Positions 49,144 to 56,685 of a DNA stretch of 64,000 nt are shown in pieces. The DNA is from Acidobacteriota bacterium (GTDB taxonomy: Bacteria; Acidobacteriota; Terriglobia; Bryobacterales; Bryobacteraceae), in assembly GCA_018268715.1 (NCBI GenBank), contig JAFDVZ010000016.1, positions 1 to 64,000 on the forward strand. Reading direction: 5' to 3'. Below the pieces are notes generated by a model. That model made no database searches. It saw only the letters and a program-made list of their open reading frames with translations, and was not told where the DNA came from. The stretch's first letter is position 1, and every line of letters begins with the position of its first letter. Made by a program: the position numbers and the translations under genes.

Positions 49144-50514
49144 ATGTCGCAATCTCGCATCACGCGCCGCGGCCTCGTCGCCGGCGCGGCCGGCCTTGCC
49201 GGAATGTTCAAGATGACGGCGGGAACGCCCCAGGCCGGCGGCGCGTTGAACAAGAACTCCGCGCCCAGCCAGCTGAAGATCACGGACATGCGCGCCGTGC
49301 TGGTGGCGTCCAACTACGATTACCCCATCATCCGCATCGACACCAACCAGGGCGTCTACGGGCTCGGCGAAGCGCGTGACGCCGGACGCGAAGGCACGGC
49401 GCTGGTGTTGAAGCCGCACCTGGTGGGCAAGAATCCGCTCTCGATCGAGCCCATCCTCGACAGCGTCCGCAACTTCGCCAACCACCAGCGCATGGGCGGC
49501 GGCTACAGCGCCATCGATATGGCCCTGCACGACATCGCCGGGAAGGTGTACGGCGTGCCCGCCTGGCGCCTGGTCGGCTCGAAGTATCGCGACAAGATTC
49601 GCGTCTACTGCGACACCACCGACAGCAAGGACCCGAAAGTTTTCGGCGAGCGTCTCCGCAAGCGCAAGGAACAGGGCTTCACGTTCTTCAAGATGGACCT
49701 GGTCACCAGCCTGATCGCCGACCGTCCCGGCGCGCTTACGGCTCGCAACACCGCCACGCCGCGTGGACTCGAGTATCTGTGCGAATACATCCAGGTGGTG
49801 CGCGACCAGATCGGCTGGGAAGTTCCCCTCGCCACCGACCATTTCGGAGCGCTCAACCTGAACGACTCCATCCGCTACGCCCGCGCCTTCGAAAAGTACG
49901 ACCTCGCGTGGGCCGAAGACATGATCCAGGTGGACCACCTCGGCGCGGGCGGCGACGCCCCCAAGAACTGGCGCGCTTACAAGGAGCTCAAGGAAGCAAC
50001 CGTCACGCCCATCTGCACTGGCGAGAGCCTGTTCGGCCTCGAGGAAGGCTTCCGCGACCTGATCGAGAACCGCGCCGTCGACATCGTCCACCCCGATCCG
50101 TTGACCTCCGGCGGCATCCGCGAGACCAAGCGCATCGGCGATTTCGCGGCCATGCACGGCGTCCAGACCGCCATCCACTTCGCCGGTTCGCCCGTGGGTT
50201 GCCTGGGCGCGGTGCACATGGCGGCGACGCTTAAGAACATGCTCGCCATGGAGAATCACGCGGTGGACATCCCCTGGTGGGGCGAACTGGTAACCGGCGT
50301 CTCAAAGCCGATCGTGGATCGCGGCTACATCACCGTGCCCGACACACCGGGCCTGGGCGTCGAACTGAACGAAGCGGCCATCAAGGAGCACATCCGCAAG
50401 GGTGGTTACTTCGCGCCGACGCCGCAATACGACGACCCGATCCTAGACCATTTCCGCCAGGGTGGGCCGTACCCGCACCTGGACGAAAACGGCAAGCCCG
50501 TCGTCAGCCGGTAG
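49144..50514 (+). CDS. Tat-leader enolase-superfamily dehydratase/racemase
   Basis: A 456-residue protein of the mandelate racemase/muconate lactonizing superfamily. Leader: ITRRGLVAGAAGLAGMFKM, a twin-arginine signal. Capping domain at about 45-150, then a barrel with GFTFFKMDL (Lys), PLATDHFGALN (Asp ligand), AWAEDMIQVDH (Glu ligand), ICTGESLFG (Glu ligand) and TAIHFAGSPVG (His base). The late region (GVELNEAAIKEHIRKGGYFA) is typical of acid-sugar dehydratase relatives. It probably dehydrates or epimerises a sugar acid, outside the cytoplasm if the leader works. A GAAGGAG site stands 11 bases ahead. It is divergent from the Tat Gfo/Idh/MocA gene. Confidence 0.88.
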   Translation: MSQSRITRRGLVAGAAGLAGMFKMTAGTPQAGGALNKNSAPSQLKITDMRAVLVASNYDYPIIRIDTNQGVYGLGEARDAGREGTALVLKPHLVGKNPLSIEPILDSVRNFANHQRMGGGYSAIDMALHDIAGKVYGVPAWRLVGSKYRDKIRVYCDTTDSKDPKVFGERLRKRKEQGFTFFKMDLVTSLIADRPGALTARNTATPRGLEYLCEYIQVVRDQIGWEVPLATDHFGALNLNDSIRYARAFEKYDLAWAEDMIQVDHLGAGGDAPKNWRAYKELKEATVTPICTGESLFGLEEGFRDLIENRAVDIVHPDPLTSGGIRETKRIGDFAAMHGVQTAIHFAGSPVGCLGAVHMAATLKNMLAMENHAVDIPWWGELVTGVSKPIVDRGYITVPDTPGLGVELNEAAIKEHIRKGGYFAPTPQYDDPILDHFRQGGPYPHLDENGKPVVSR

Positions 50515-50525
50515 AGGCGGGAGCG

Positions 50526-51227
50526 TCAGGCGCCCTCCCGGAAGCCGCCGGCGGCGATGTCGGCCAGCCGCGGGTTTTCGCGCTCGAGCAAATCCGCATC
50601 CGCTCCCGTTGCATCCGCGATGGCGTATCGTAGCGCCTCGCGGATGCCGCGTTCGTGCGCCGCGCCCAATTCGGCGGAGAGTGCTGGATAGTTCAGTCCC
50701 GCGGCGGCCTTCGCCCCTTCGCCCAGGGTTCGGCATTGCAGCGGGAACTTGGCCGCCAGCGGCCGGGCCAGGCGGAACAGCCCCATCCACAGAAGCGGCG
50801 CCGGCAGTGCCGCCAGCAGCCATAACCCGCTGTCCCACACGGCAAATGAGACTGCGGGAATCCCGGCCGCTGCAAGAGCCGCCACAACCACCCAGCCGGG
50901 ATATTCGAGCTTGGGCAGGCGAAGGCCGCTCCGGTCCGCCACAGCCCGCCAATCGCGCCGGCGGTTCTTGGCGGGCAGCAGCGTGTCGAGTTCTGTGGAC
51001 GGCGTCAGTGTCCGCTTAGGCAGACCCATGCAGGCGACGAGAGCGCGCCGCAGTCGCCAGAACGCAACGCTCGAAAAGCAGCGCCCGCCGTCCAGCCCGC
51101 GAAGTTGGGCGGCGAGCCGCGACGCGAGGTCGTCGAATCGCGAGGACTCGTCCAGCCCAGCCGCGCGCAGGCTGACGCCGAAGGCGTCTTCTACATACGC
51201 CACCAGCTCTTCGATGTCTCCGCCCAT
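50526..51227 (-). CDS. Unrecognised protein with ACP-like N-terminus and membrane hairpin
   Basis: A 233-residue protein. Residues 1-45 (DIEELVAYVEDAFGVSLRAA ... SSRFDDLASRLAAQL) resemble an acyl-carrier-type helical bundle, though without the Asp-Ser-Leu attachment serine. Residues about 110-155 form two membrane helices (GWVVVAALAAAGIPAVSFAV; GLWLLAALPAPLLWMGLF). The C-terminal part is helical (EALRYAIADATGADADLLER) and could be a second carrier-like helix set. The start at 51227 lies 5 bases after the stop of the aminotransferase gene, so the two are cotranscribed. Function is unknown. Longer upstream reading of the frame is antisense noise within that neighbour's region. Confidence 0.65.
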   Translation of the reverse strand: MGGDIEELVAYVEDAFGVSLRAAGLDESSRFDDLASRLAAQLRGLDGGRCFSSVAFWRLRRALVACMGLPKRTLTPSTELDTLLPAKNRRRDWRAVADRSGLRLPKLEYPGWVVVAALAAAGIPAVSFAVWDSGLWLLAALPAPLLWMGLFRLARPLAAKFPLQCRTLGEGAKAAAGLNYPALSAELGAAHERGIREALRYAIADATGADADLLERENPRLADIAAGGFREGA

Positions 51228-51232
51228 CGCGG

Positions 51233-52519
51233 CTAGCCGGGGATCGACCCTTTCTTCGCCACCATCTCCATGACGTCCGCGAAAGTGTCGATCTCCTCCG
51301 TGGTGGTGTACACGTTGGGCGTGATCCGCATGCCTCGATACTCGCCGGGCGTGTCCACGGTCGTCGTCCAGATACGGTGCTTTTGGAACAGATAGCCCGA
51401 AAGCTTCACCGGGTCGACGCCCTTGATGTTGACGAACCCGATGGCGCAGGACTGCGCGGGATCCTCGCTGTGCAGCAGTTCGACGCCCTTGATGTCGCGC
51501 AGTCGTTCGGTCCAGCGCCGCCGCAGATAGCGGAAGCGCGCCGCCTTGCGCTCCACGCCGATGCTCTCGTGGAAGGTCATCGCCTCCGTAATGGCGTTGC
51601 GCTGCGAAGCCGGGTGCGTGCCGATCTGCTCGAACTTGCGGATGTCGTTTTTGAGCGACCGTTCCGGCCCCATCAGCGGCCACAACTTCGCGATCTTGTC
51701 GCGCTTCACATACAGCATCCCGGTCCCGATGGGCGCAAGCAGCCACTTGTGCAGGGAAGTGCCGAAGTAATCGCACTCCAGATCGGCCTGCTTGAAGGGG
51801 AACTGCGCGAACGAGTGCGCGCCGTCCACCACCACCTCGATGCCGCGCGCGCGAGCCATGCGGCAGATGTCTCGCACCGGGAAGATCTGGCCGGTGCGAT
51901 TGGTCATGTGGCAGATGTGGATGACGCGCGTTTTCGGCGTGATGGCCTGTTCGATGCGGCGCGTCAGATCGTCCATGCTGGGCGGCGGGCAGGGGAATTT
52001 GATCTGTTTCAGCACGATGCCGTCGCGATCCTCGCGCTGCTGCCAGGAGGAGATCATGCGCGGGTAATCCTGGTTGGTGGTGATCACCTCATCGCCCGCC
52101 TTCAGGTCCATGCCGAACTGGACGTTTTCAAGCGCCTCGCTCGCGTTCCGCGTGATGGCGATCTCCTCGGGGTCGCAGCCGAAGGCGCGGGCCAGGCGGC
52201 GGCGGACGTTCTCGACGCCCGGATCGAGGATGCGCCACATGTAGTAAGTCGGCGTCATGTTCTCGATTTCGAGCAGGCGCGTCTCGGTCTCGATCACCGT
52301 CTTGGGCGACGGCGACACGCCGCCGTTGTTGAGGTTGATCAGATTGCGGTCGACGACGAAGGCGTGCCGGACGTTGAACCAGAAGTCCTCGTCACGGGCG
52401 ACGACATCGGCGGGACGGCCCTCGACGGCCTTGACGGCGGACTGGGCTCGGGCGGCCGAATCGTTCTGAAACGCGGCGGCGACGCCGGCGGCCGAGGTGA
52501 AGAATTGGCGGCGGTTCAT
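51233..52519 (-). CDS. Tat-leader class V aminotransferase-fold enzyme
   Basis: A 428-residue PLP enzyme of the cysteine desulfurase/isopenicillin-N epimerase group. Leader: MNRRQFFTSAAGVAAAFQND, a twin-arginine signal. Seen: INLNNGGVSPSPKTVIETE, ITRNASEALENVQFGMDL (PLP phosphate site), VVVDGAHSFAQFPF (Asp to the pyridine) and FGTSLHKWLLAPIGTGMLYV with the Schiff-base Lys. The desulfurase Cys loop is not obvious, so an epimerase or lyase is as likely as a desulfurase. Export with bound PLP would fit Tat. The gene is followed 5 bases later by an unknown membrane protein. Confidence 0.87.
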   Translation of the reverse strand: MNRRQFFTSAAGVAAAFQNDSAARAQSAVKAVEGRPADVVARDEDFWFNVRHAFVVDRNLINLNNGGVSPSPKTVIETETRLLEIENMTPTYYMWRILDPGVENVRRRLARAFGCDPEEIAITRNASEALENVQFGMDLKAGDEVITTNQDYPRMISSWQQREDRDGIVLKQIKFPCPPPSMDDLTRRIEQAITPKTRVIHICHMTNRTGQIFPVRDICRMARARGIEVVVDGAHSFAQFPFKQADLECDYFGTSLHKWLLAPIGTGMLYVKRDKIAKLWPLMGPERSLKNDIRKFEQIGTHPASQRNAITEAMTFHESIGVERKAARFRYLRRRWTERLRDIKGVELLHSEDPAQSCAIGFVNIKGVDPVKLSGYLFQKHRIWTTTVDTPGEYRGMRITPNVYTTTEEIDTFADVMEMVAKKGSIPG

Positions 52520-52559
52520 AAATACAGCTAATCGTGCCGGACGGGCGCCGGTCAACCGC

Positions 52560-53228
52560 TCATTCACTCGGCTCGAGCAGGGTGATGCTGGTCTCCACCC
52601 CCGGACACGCCTCGCGCAACCCTCTGACCAGCGCGTCGCCGGCGGCGAGCAACTCCTCAATCGGCATGGGCGACAGTCGGTCGATGACGAACCAGAGATT
52701 CCGGCTCGCCGGCGTCAGCGCCGTGCGCTTACACTGCCGCCAATTCCACCGGCGGCAGGTGACGCCCTGGTCGTCGCGCCAGATGACCTCGCCCTTTTCC
52801 GGATGCTCGATGACGGGCTCGCCGTTGCGCATGGTGTCGAAGCTCTCCGCCCCGTCGGCCAGTCCGAGCCTCGGCGGCCCGGCGTATCGATCGGCGTCCT
52901 CTCCGCCGAACGGCGCGCCGAAACGGATGCTGAGCGCGTTGTACAGATCGACCAGAGGATCGATCCTCGGCAGCGCGCCGTCCTTCTGAAGACGCTTCCA
53001 GAGCGCTTCCACCGACGAGGAGGTCTTCTTCGGATTCGCTCCGAATTCGCGAAAAGCGACGCGCCACGCCTCGACATGGGCCTCCATCCAAGCCGGTGCG
53101 GCGGGGGCCGGTTCGATGCGGGCCTCGGCCGGCGCGACAAAGCCTCGCGCGGTGACGCTGAGGGCGCGGTAGTCCGGGCGCCGTCGCCAGATCTCCGCGG
53201 AAACGGAAGGTTGAAACAGGGCGGTCAT
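52560..53228 (-). CDS. Solo B3/4-domain protein
   Basis: A 222-residue cytoplasmic protein of the B3/4 domain family, the fold of the editing/tRNA-binding module of phenylalanyl-tRNA synthetase beta. Seen: a central WMEAHVEAWRVAFREFGANP, IDPLVDLYNALSIRFGAPFG, DRYAGPPRLGLADGAESFDT and EVIWRDDQGVTCRRWNWRQ, the strongest family stretch. Stand-alone members may edit misacylated tRNA or bind amino acids; function is not proven. ATG at 53228 or the GTG one codon earlier are both possible, and there is no ribosome site. It is divergent from an XRE-cupin regulator with only about 20 bases between starts, a pairing seen repeatedly in bacteria. Confidence 0.82.
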   Translation of the reverse strand: MTALFQPSVSAEIWRRRPDYRALSVTARGFVAPAEARIEPAPAAPAWMEAHVEAWRVAFREFGANPKKTSSSVEALWKRLQKDGALPRIDPLVDLYNALSIRFGAPFGGEDADRYAGPPRLGLADGAESFDTMRNGEPVIEHPEKGEVIWRDDQGVTCRRWNWRQCKRTALTPASRNLWFVIDRLSPMPIEELLAAGDALVRGLREACPGVETSITLLEPSE

Positions 53229-53233
53229 CACTG

Positions 53234-53242
53234 TGCTAGTTT
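53234..53242 (+). promoter_or_regulatory. Extended -10 of a leaderless XRE-cupin transcript
   Basis: TGCTAGTTT matches the extended -10 form TGnTAnnnT and ends 6 bases before the ATG at 53249, so the transcript would start at or very near the start codon. No Shine-Dalgarno site is present, consistent with a leaderless mRNA. Confidence 0.4.
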
Positions 53243-53248
53243 AACAGA

Positions 53249-53866
53249 ATGAACGAATCGGTCACGATAGTGAACGAACCGGCGTCCGGGGCGACCATTG
53301 CCGCCATCGCGCGGAGCGTCGCCAGGTTCCGCAAACGCCAGGGGCTCTCGCTCGGCCAACTCGCCGCCCGCGCGGGCGTCAGCAAGGCGAGCCTCGCCGG
53401 TCTCGAAAAAGCGTCCGGCAACCCCAGCATCAGCTTGCTATGCCAGACGGCCGCGGCCTTGGGAGTATCGGTGTCCGACCTGCTCGCCGCCTCCTCGCCG
53501 CGCAAGGCCGAAGTCTTCGCTCTCGACGGCGGGCAGGCGCTATGGCGAGGTCCGTCCGGCGGGACGGCTCGCCTCGTGTTCGGCGCGCGAGGACCGCTGA
53601 TGTTCGAGCTGTGGGAATGGGTGATGCACCCCGGCGAACGCTTCGAGGCGAAGGCGCACTCCCCCGGCGCGAAGGAAATCCTCTACGCCTTGAAAGGCCG
53701 CCTGGGAGCGACGGTGGACGGCGAGTCCCACGAGGCCGGCCCGGGCAAGGGGATCTTTCTGGAAGCCGACGTCCCCCACGCCTACTACTGCGCCGGCAAA
53801 CAACCCGTCCGCTTCCGCATGGTGGTGGTGGAGGCCCCGTCGCCCCGGCCGCTCAGAAGCGCTTGA
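53249..53866 (+). CDS. XRE-family regulator with C-terminal cupin
   Basis: A 205-residue transcription regulator. Helix-turn-helix at about 15-75 (SVARFRKRQGLSLGQLAARA, GVSKASLAGLEKASGNPSIS, LLCQTAAALGVSVSDLL) and a cupin at about 110-195 (WEWVMHPGERFEAKAHSPGA, EILYALKGRLGATVDGESHE, GIFLEADVPHAYYCAG). The cupin probably binds a small effector such as an amino acid. It is divergent from the B3/4 gene and likely controls both promoters. Its own upstream gap has an extended -10 directly before the ATG. TGAACGAAyCGG occurs twice in the first 40 bases, possibly a binding repeat, though it also encodes NES/NEP. Confidence 0.9.
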   Translation: MNESVTIVNEPASGATIAAIARSVARFRKRQGLSLGQLAARAGVSKASLAGLEKASGNPSISLLCQTAAALGVSVSDLLAASSPRKAEVFALDGGQALWRGPSGGTARLVFGARGPLMFELWEWVMHPGERFEAKAHSPGAKEILYALKGRLGATVDGESHEAGPGKGIFLEADVPHAYYCAGKQPVRFRMVVVEAPSPRPLRSA

Positions 53867-54611
53867 GCGTGCGAAGCATCGCCTCGGCGTTCCTGTCGAT
53901 GGAGTGAACCACGCGCCACTCCGCGTCGACGGCGCCGACGTAGTGGATGTCCTTGCGATCGTTCCCCATCAGGATCACCGACAGTCCCTGCTTGGGATAG
54001 CTCAACCGCCGGTACTGCAACTCGCCCTGGTCGGACCTCCAGCGGTCCTCGCTGGGCGGGCCAAGCTTATTGACCACCGAATAGTAATCGTCGTTCACCG
54101 TGAAGCCGAGGTCGCTCTGCACCACCGCCCGGTATTCCACCCGCCGGTTCGGCGACAGCATGGTCAGCGCCGCCACGCACACCAGCACCAGCCCTCCGAT
54201 GGCGAACAGGATCAACCGGCCGACGCGCGACTCCGCTCCCTCGGCGCGTGCCGCCATGGGACTGACCGGCTTCGGCGCGGGCGGCTCGTCGGCGGCGCGG
54301 GGGCGGTCGAGCACCGGCGAGCGCGGCAGCTCAATCACCCGGCGCTCATGCGGCAGCACCATGCCGCCCTTGAGCTCCAGTTCCTTATTGAGCCCGACAA
54401 TCACCACCGGTTCGTCGATCTTCGACACCTCGCCCACGAAGCGGCGCGGGATCCAGACGTCCTGCGTCGTGGTCCGATTGCGCACCAGCGTCTCCGACCA
54501 GGTGGTCTTGATGAAGGTCCACTCGTTATGCTCGACGCCGATCAGCGGCGGGTAGAAAGAGAACGGCCGGTCCCCCAACTGATCGATGGTAGGGGGGACC
54601 GTGTTCGCCAT
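53853..54611 (-). CDS. Unrecognised single-pass membrane protein
   Basis: A 252-residue protein. Residues 1-95 form a beta-rich cytoplasmic part (FSFYPPLIGVEHNEWTFIKT; VGEVSKIDEPVVIVGLNKEL) and 100-128 a Pro/Ala linker. One membrane helix lies at about 131-150 (LILFAIGGLVLVCVAALTML), and a C-terminal domain of about 90 residues (VVQSDLGFTVNDDYYSVVNK; LGPPSEDRWRSDQGELQYRR) resembles outer-membrane lipoprotein SmpA/BamE-type small domains in style, though I do not claim this. It converges with the XRE-cupin gene, overlapping 14 bases. The downstream order suggests no operon partner. Confidence 0.7.
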   Translation of the reverse strand: MANTVPPTIDQLGDRPFSFYPPLIGVEHNEWTFIKTTWSETLVRNRTTTQDVWIPRRFVGEVSKIDEPVVIVGLNKELELKGGMVLPHERRVIELPRSPVLDRPRAADEPPAPKPVSPMAARAEGAESRVGRLILFAIGGLVLVCVAALTMLSPNRRVEYRAVVQSDLGFTVNDDYYSVVNKLGPPSEDRWRSDQGELQYRRLSYPKQGLSVILMGNDRKDIHYVGAVDAEWRVVHSIDRNAEAMLRTLKRF

Positions 54612-54652
54612 AAGCCTCTATTGTAGAAGGACTGTCCGCGACGGGCGCGACG

Positions 54653-55765
54653 TTACTTCGCCTCAGGCTGTGCGAGATAGGCCACCAGGTCCGACATCTG
54701 GCCGGCGGTCAATTGCGGCCACGCCATATTCTTCGCCTTCAGCGTCGCCAGCATCTGCGGACCGTGCTTCCACAGCGCCGAAACCAGCGTGATGTCGCTG
54801 AACTGCGCCCGTCCCTCAATCTTCGGCGCGCCGCCCTTGCCGTGGCAGGACCCGCACTGTTTGGTCTCAAACACCTTCCGGCCGCGCGCGGAATTGCCCT
54901 GCGACGCGAAGAACTGATTGCCCCACAGGTAGGCCACCAGTTGCCGCATCTCGTCCTCGTTGAGCTGGATGCCGGGCTGCTTCATGCGAGGCCCGTGGTT
55001 CCACATCTCGGCGGCGATATCGGTCAGCGTCTGGTTCGACAGCCGCTTTTCGAGCGAGTTCGCCCCCTTGTGGCAGTTCACGCATCCCTTGGATTCGAAC
55101 ACCTGCCGGCCATTGGCGCCCAACGGCAGGGCGAAGGCGTTCGAGGTCCCCTTGGCGCCGGGAACCGTCCTCAGGTAGATCAGAATGTCGCCCAAATCCT
55201 GGCTGGTCAACTGCGGCCAGGCGATCTTCCGTTTGCCCGCCTCGTCCTGCATCCGGCCCAGGTGGTTCCACATCCTCTGCACCAGTGCCAGCGGATCGCC
55301 GAGCGTCTGCCACGACGCCACCGGAGGTCCCGGCAACACCGGACCGCCGGCCACCAGCGAGTGGCAATCGGCGCAGCGCTTGTCATAGAAGGCCTTCTTG
55401 CCTCGGCCGGCGTCCGACGCCTTTTCAAAGTACCGGGCCGCGTAGAAGAACGCGTACAGATCGGCGGCGTCCTGCTCGCTGACAGCCGGCAGCGCCACGC
55501 CCATCCCCTTCATCTGATCCCACATGGCCGGAGCGTGGTTCCACATGCGGCTGGCCAACCCGCTGGGCGTATATTCGCGATCCGCCGACGCCGCCAGATC
55601 GGGAGCCTTACCGCTGCTGCGCACCGCGGCGCCCACCGAATGGCACGTGTTGCACTTCTGCTTTTCGAAAAACTGCTCGCCCCGCCGCGCGTCCGCGCTG
55701 ACCGTGGCGAGAGCCGGAATCGAGCACGCAGCGGCGCTCAGGGCGAATGCAGCCAGAATTCGCAT
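54653..55765 (-). CDS. Periplasmic four-heme c-type cytochrome
   Basis: A 370-residue exported protein made of four tandem cytochrome c units of 80-95 residues. Signal peptide: MRILAAFALSAAACSIPALA. Heme sites: CNTCH, CADCH, CVNCH and CGSCH. After each, at a similar distance, comes a Trp-x-His motif with a later Met (RMWNHAPAMWDQM; RMWNHLGRMQDE; EMWNHGPRMKQPG; LWKHGPQMLATL), pointing to Met as sixth ligand and to gene-internal duplication. It probably passes electrons between periplasmic donors and an oxidase or reductase. The ATG has GGGGAG 8 bases ahead, and a good promoter with an inverted repeat is upstream. Confidence 0.9.
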   Translation of the reverse strand: MRILAAFALSAAACSIPALATVSADARRGEQFFEKQKCNTCHSVGAAVRSSGKAPDLAASADREYTPSGLASRMWNHAPAMWDQMKGMGVALPAVSEQDAADLYAFFYAARYFEKASDAGRGKKAFYDKRCADCHSLVAGGPVLPGPPVASWQTLGDPLALVQRMWNHLGRMQDEAGKRKIAWPQLTSQDLGDILIYLRTVPGAKGTSNAFALPLGANGRQVFESKGCVNCHKGANSLEKRLSNQTLTDIAAEMWNHGPRMKQPGIQLNEDEMRQLVAYLWGNQFFASQGNSARGRKVFETKQCGSCHGKGGAPKIEGRAQFSDITLVSALWKHGPQMLATLKAKNMAWPQLTAGQMSDLVAYLAQPEAK

Positions 55766-55802
55766 GAAATCCACTCCCCAAGGAAAGAGAATCGTCTGAT
55801 GA

Positions 55803-55831
55803 ATGATACGCAAATCCCCGCCGATCCGCAA
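55803..55831 (-). promoter_or_regulatory. Sigma-70-type promoter of the cytochrome gene
   Basis: TTGCGG, a 17-base spacer and TATCAT on the minus strand, placing the start about 30 bases before the ATG at 55765. Confidence 0.6.
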
Positions 55832-55848
55832 TTGCCTTTGGCGGATCG
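55822..55848. promoter_or_regulatory. Inverted repeat over the -35 box, possible operator
   Basis: CGATCCGC (55822-55829) and GCGGATCG (55841-55848) are perfect inverse copies 11 bases apart. The left arm covers the -35 element of the cytochrome promoter, where a repressor or activator could act. The divergent DUF1223 gene begins 67 bases away. Confidence 0.4.
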
Positions 55849-55914
55849 CCGGTAGTCTCGTCCGTCTGGAGCCCGCCTGCACGCCCGGCGAGCCCCGCGC
55901 GTCAGAATCTGTGT

Positions 55915-56685
55915 ATGAACCGGCGAACGGCCTTATTCGCGCTCGCGGGCATGGCGCCCGCACTCCGGGCGGCGTCCTCCCGGGCGATCATCGTCGAGTT
56001 GTTCACCTCGGAGGGCTGCTCCAGTTGTCCGCCCGCCGATCAGATGCTGGCCCGCCTGGAGCGCGAAGGCTGGAGCGGCGTCGACATCATCGCGCTGTCC
56101 GAACACGTCGACTACTGGAACCACCTGGGCTGGTCCGACGCCTTCTCCTCGCCGCTGTTCAGCGCCCGCCAGCAGCAGTACGCCTCCCGCTTCCGCGTGA
56201 ACACGGTCTACACGCCGCAGATGGTGGTGAACGGCTATACGGAAGCGGTTGGCAGCGACTGGGCGCGGGTGCGGGAGGCGCTCGAGCGCGCCGCCGGTCT
56301 GCCTGCCGCGGTGGTCTCGGTGGAGCGCCTGGGACTGCACTCGGCCGAGGATGGAACCGATTCGGCTAAGCTCCGCATCACGGTGGACTCCATCCCGCAG
56401 CCGCTCAAGGATAACCGATTTGACGTCGTGCTGGTGATGACGGAAAGCGGTCTTCGGTCGCGCGTCGGCGGCGGCGAAAACGCCGGCCGCGAGCTCACCC
56501 ACACAGGCGTTGTCCGCAGCCTGACGCGCATCGCCGACCTCCAGCCGAGGAAATCGCGCGGCTACACCGCCACCTTGCTCGCCCCCGTCGCCAAGTCGTG
56601 GAGTCGCCAGCGCACCCGCGCCGTCGTATTTCTCCAGGATCGCGACACCCAGGTGATCGCCGGCGCGGCCTCCTGCTCGCTGTAG
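55915..56685 (+). CDS. DUF1223 exported thioredoxin-like protein
   Basis: A 256-residue protein of family DUF1223. Leader: MNRRTALFALAGMAPALRAA, Tat-like, then VELFTSEGCSSCPPADQML with a CSSC pair, the redox-like motif of this thioredoxin-fold family, SEHVDYWNHLGWSDAFSSPL, YTPQMVVNGYTEAVGS and a C-terminal beta domain (TGVVRSLTRIADL). The role is unknown; members are secreted and often near oxidative-stress or respiratory genes. It is divergent from the cytochrome and may share its control region. The 3' end abuts the convergent PhzF gene with no gap. Confidence 0.9.
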   Translation: MNRRTALFALAGMAPALRAASSRAIIVELFTSEGCSSCPPADQMLARLEREGWSGVDIIALSEHVDYWNHLGWSDAFSSPLFSARQQQYASRFRVNTVYTPQMVVNGYTEAVGSDWARVREALERAAGLPAAVVSVERLGLHSAEDGTDSAKLRITVDSIPQPLKDNRFDVVLVMTESGLRSRVGGGENAGRELTHTGVVRSLTRIADLQPRKSRGYTATLLAPVAKSWSRQRTRAVVFLQDRDTQVIAGAASCSL

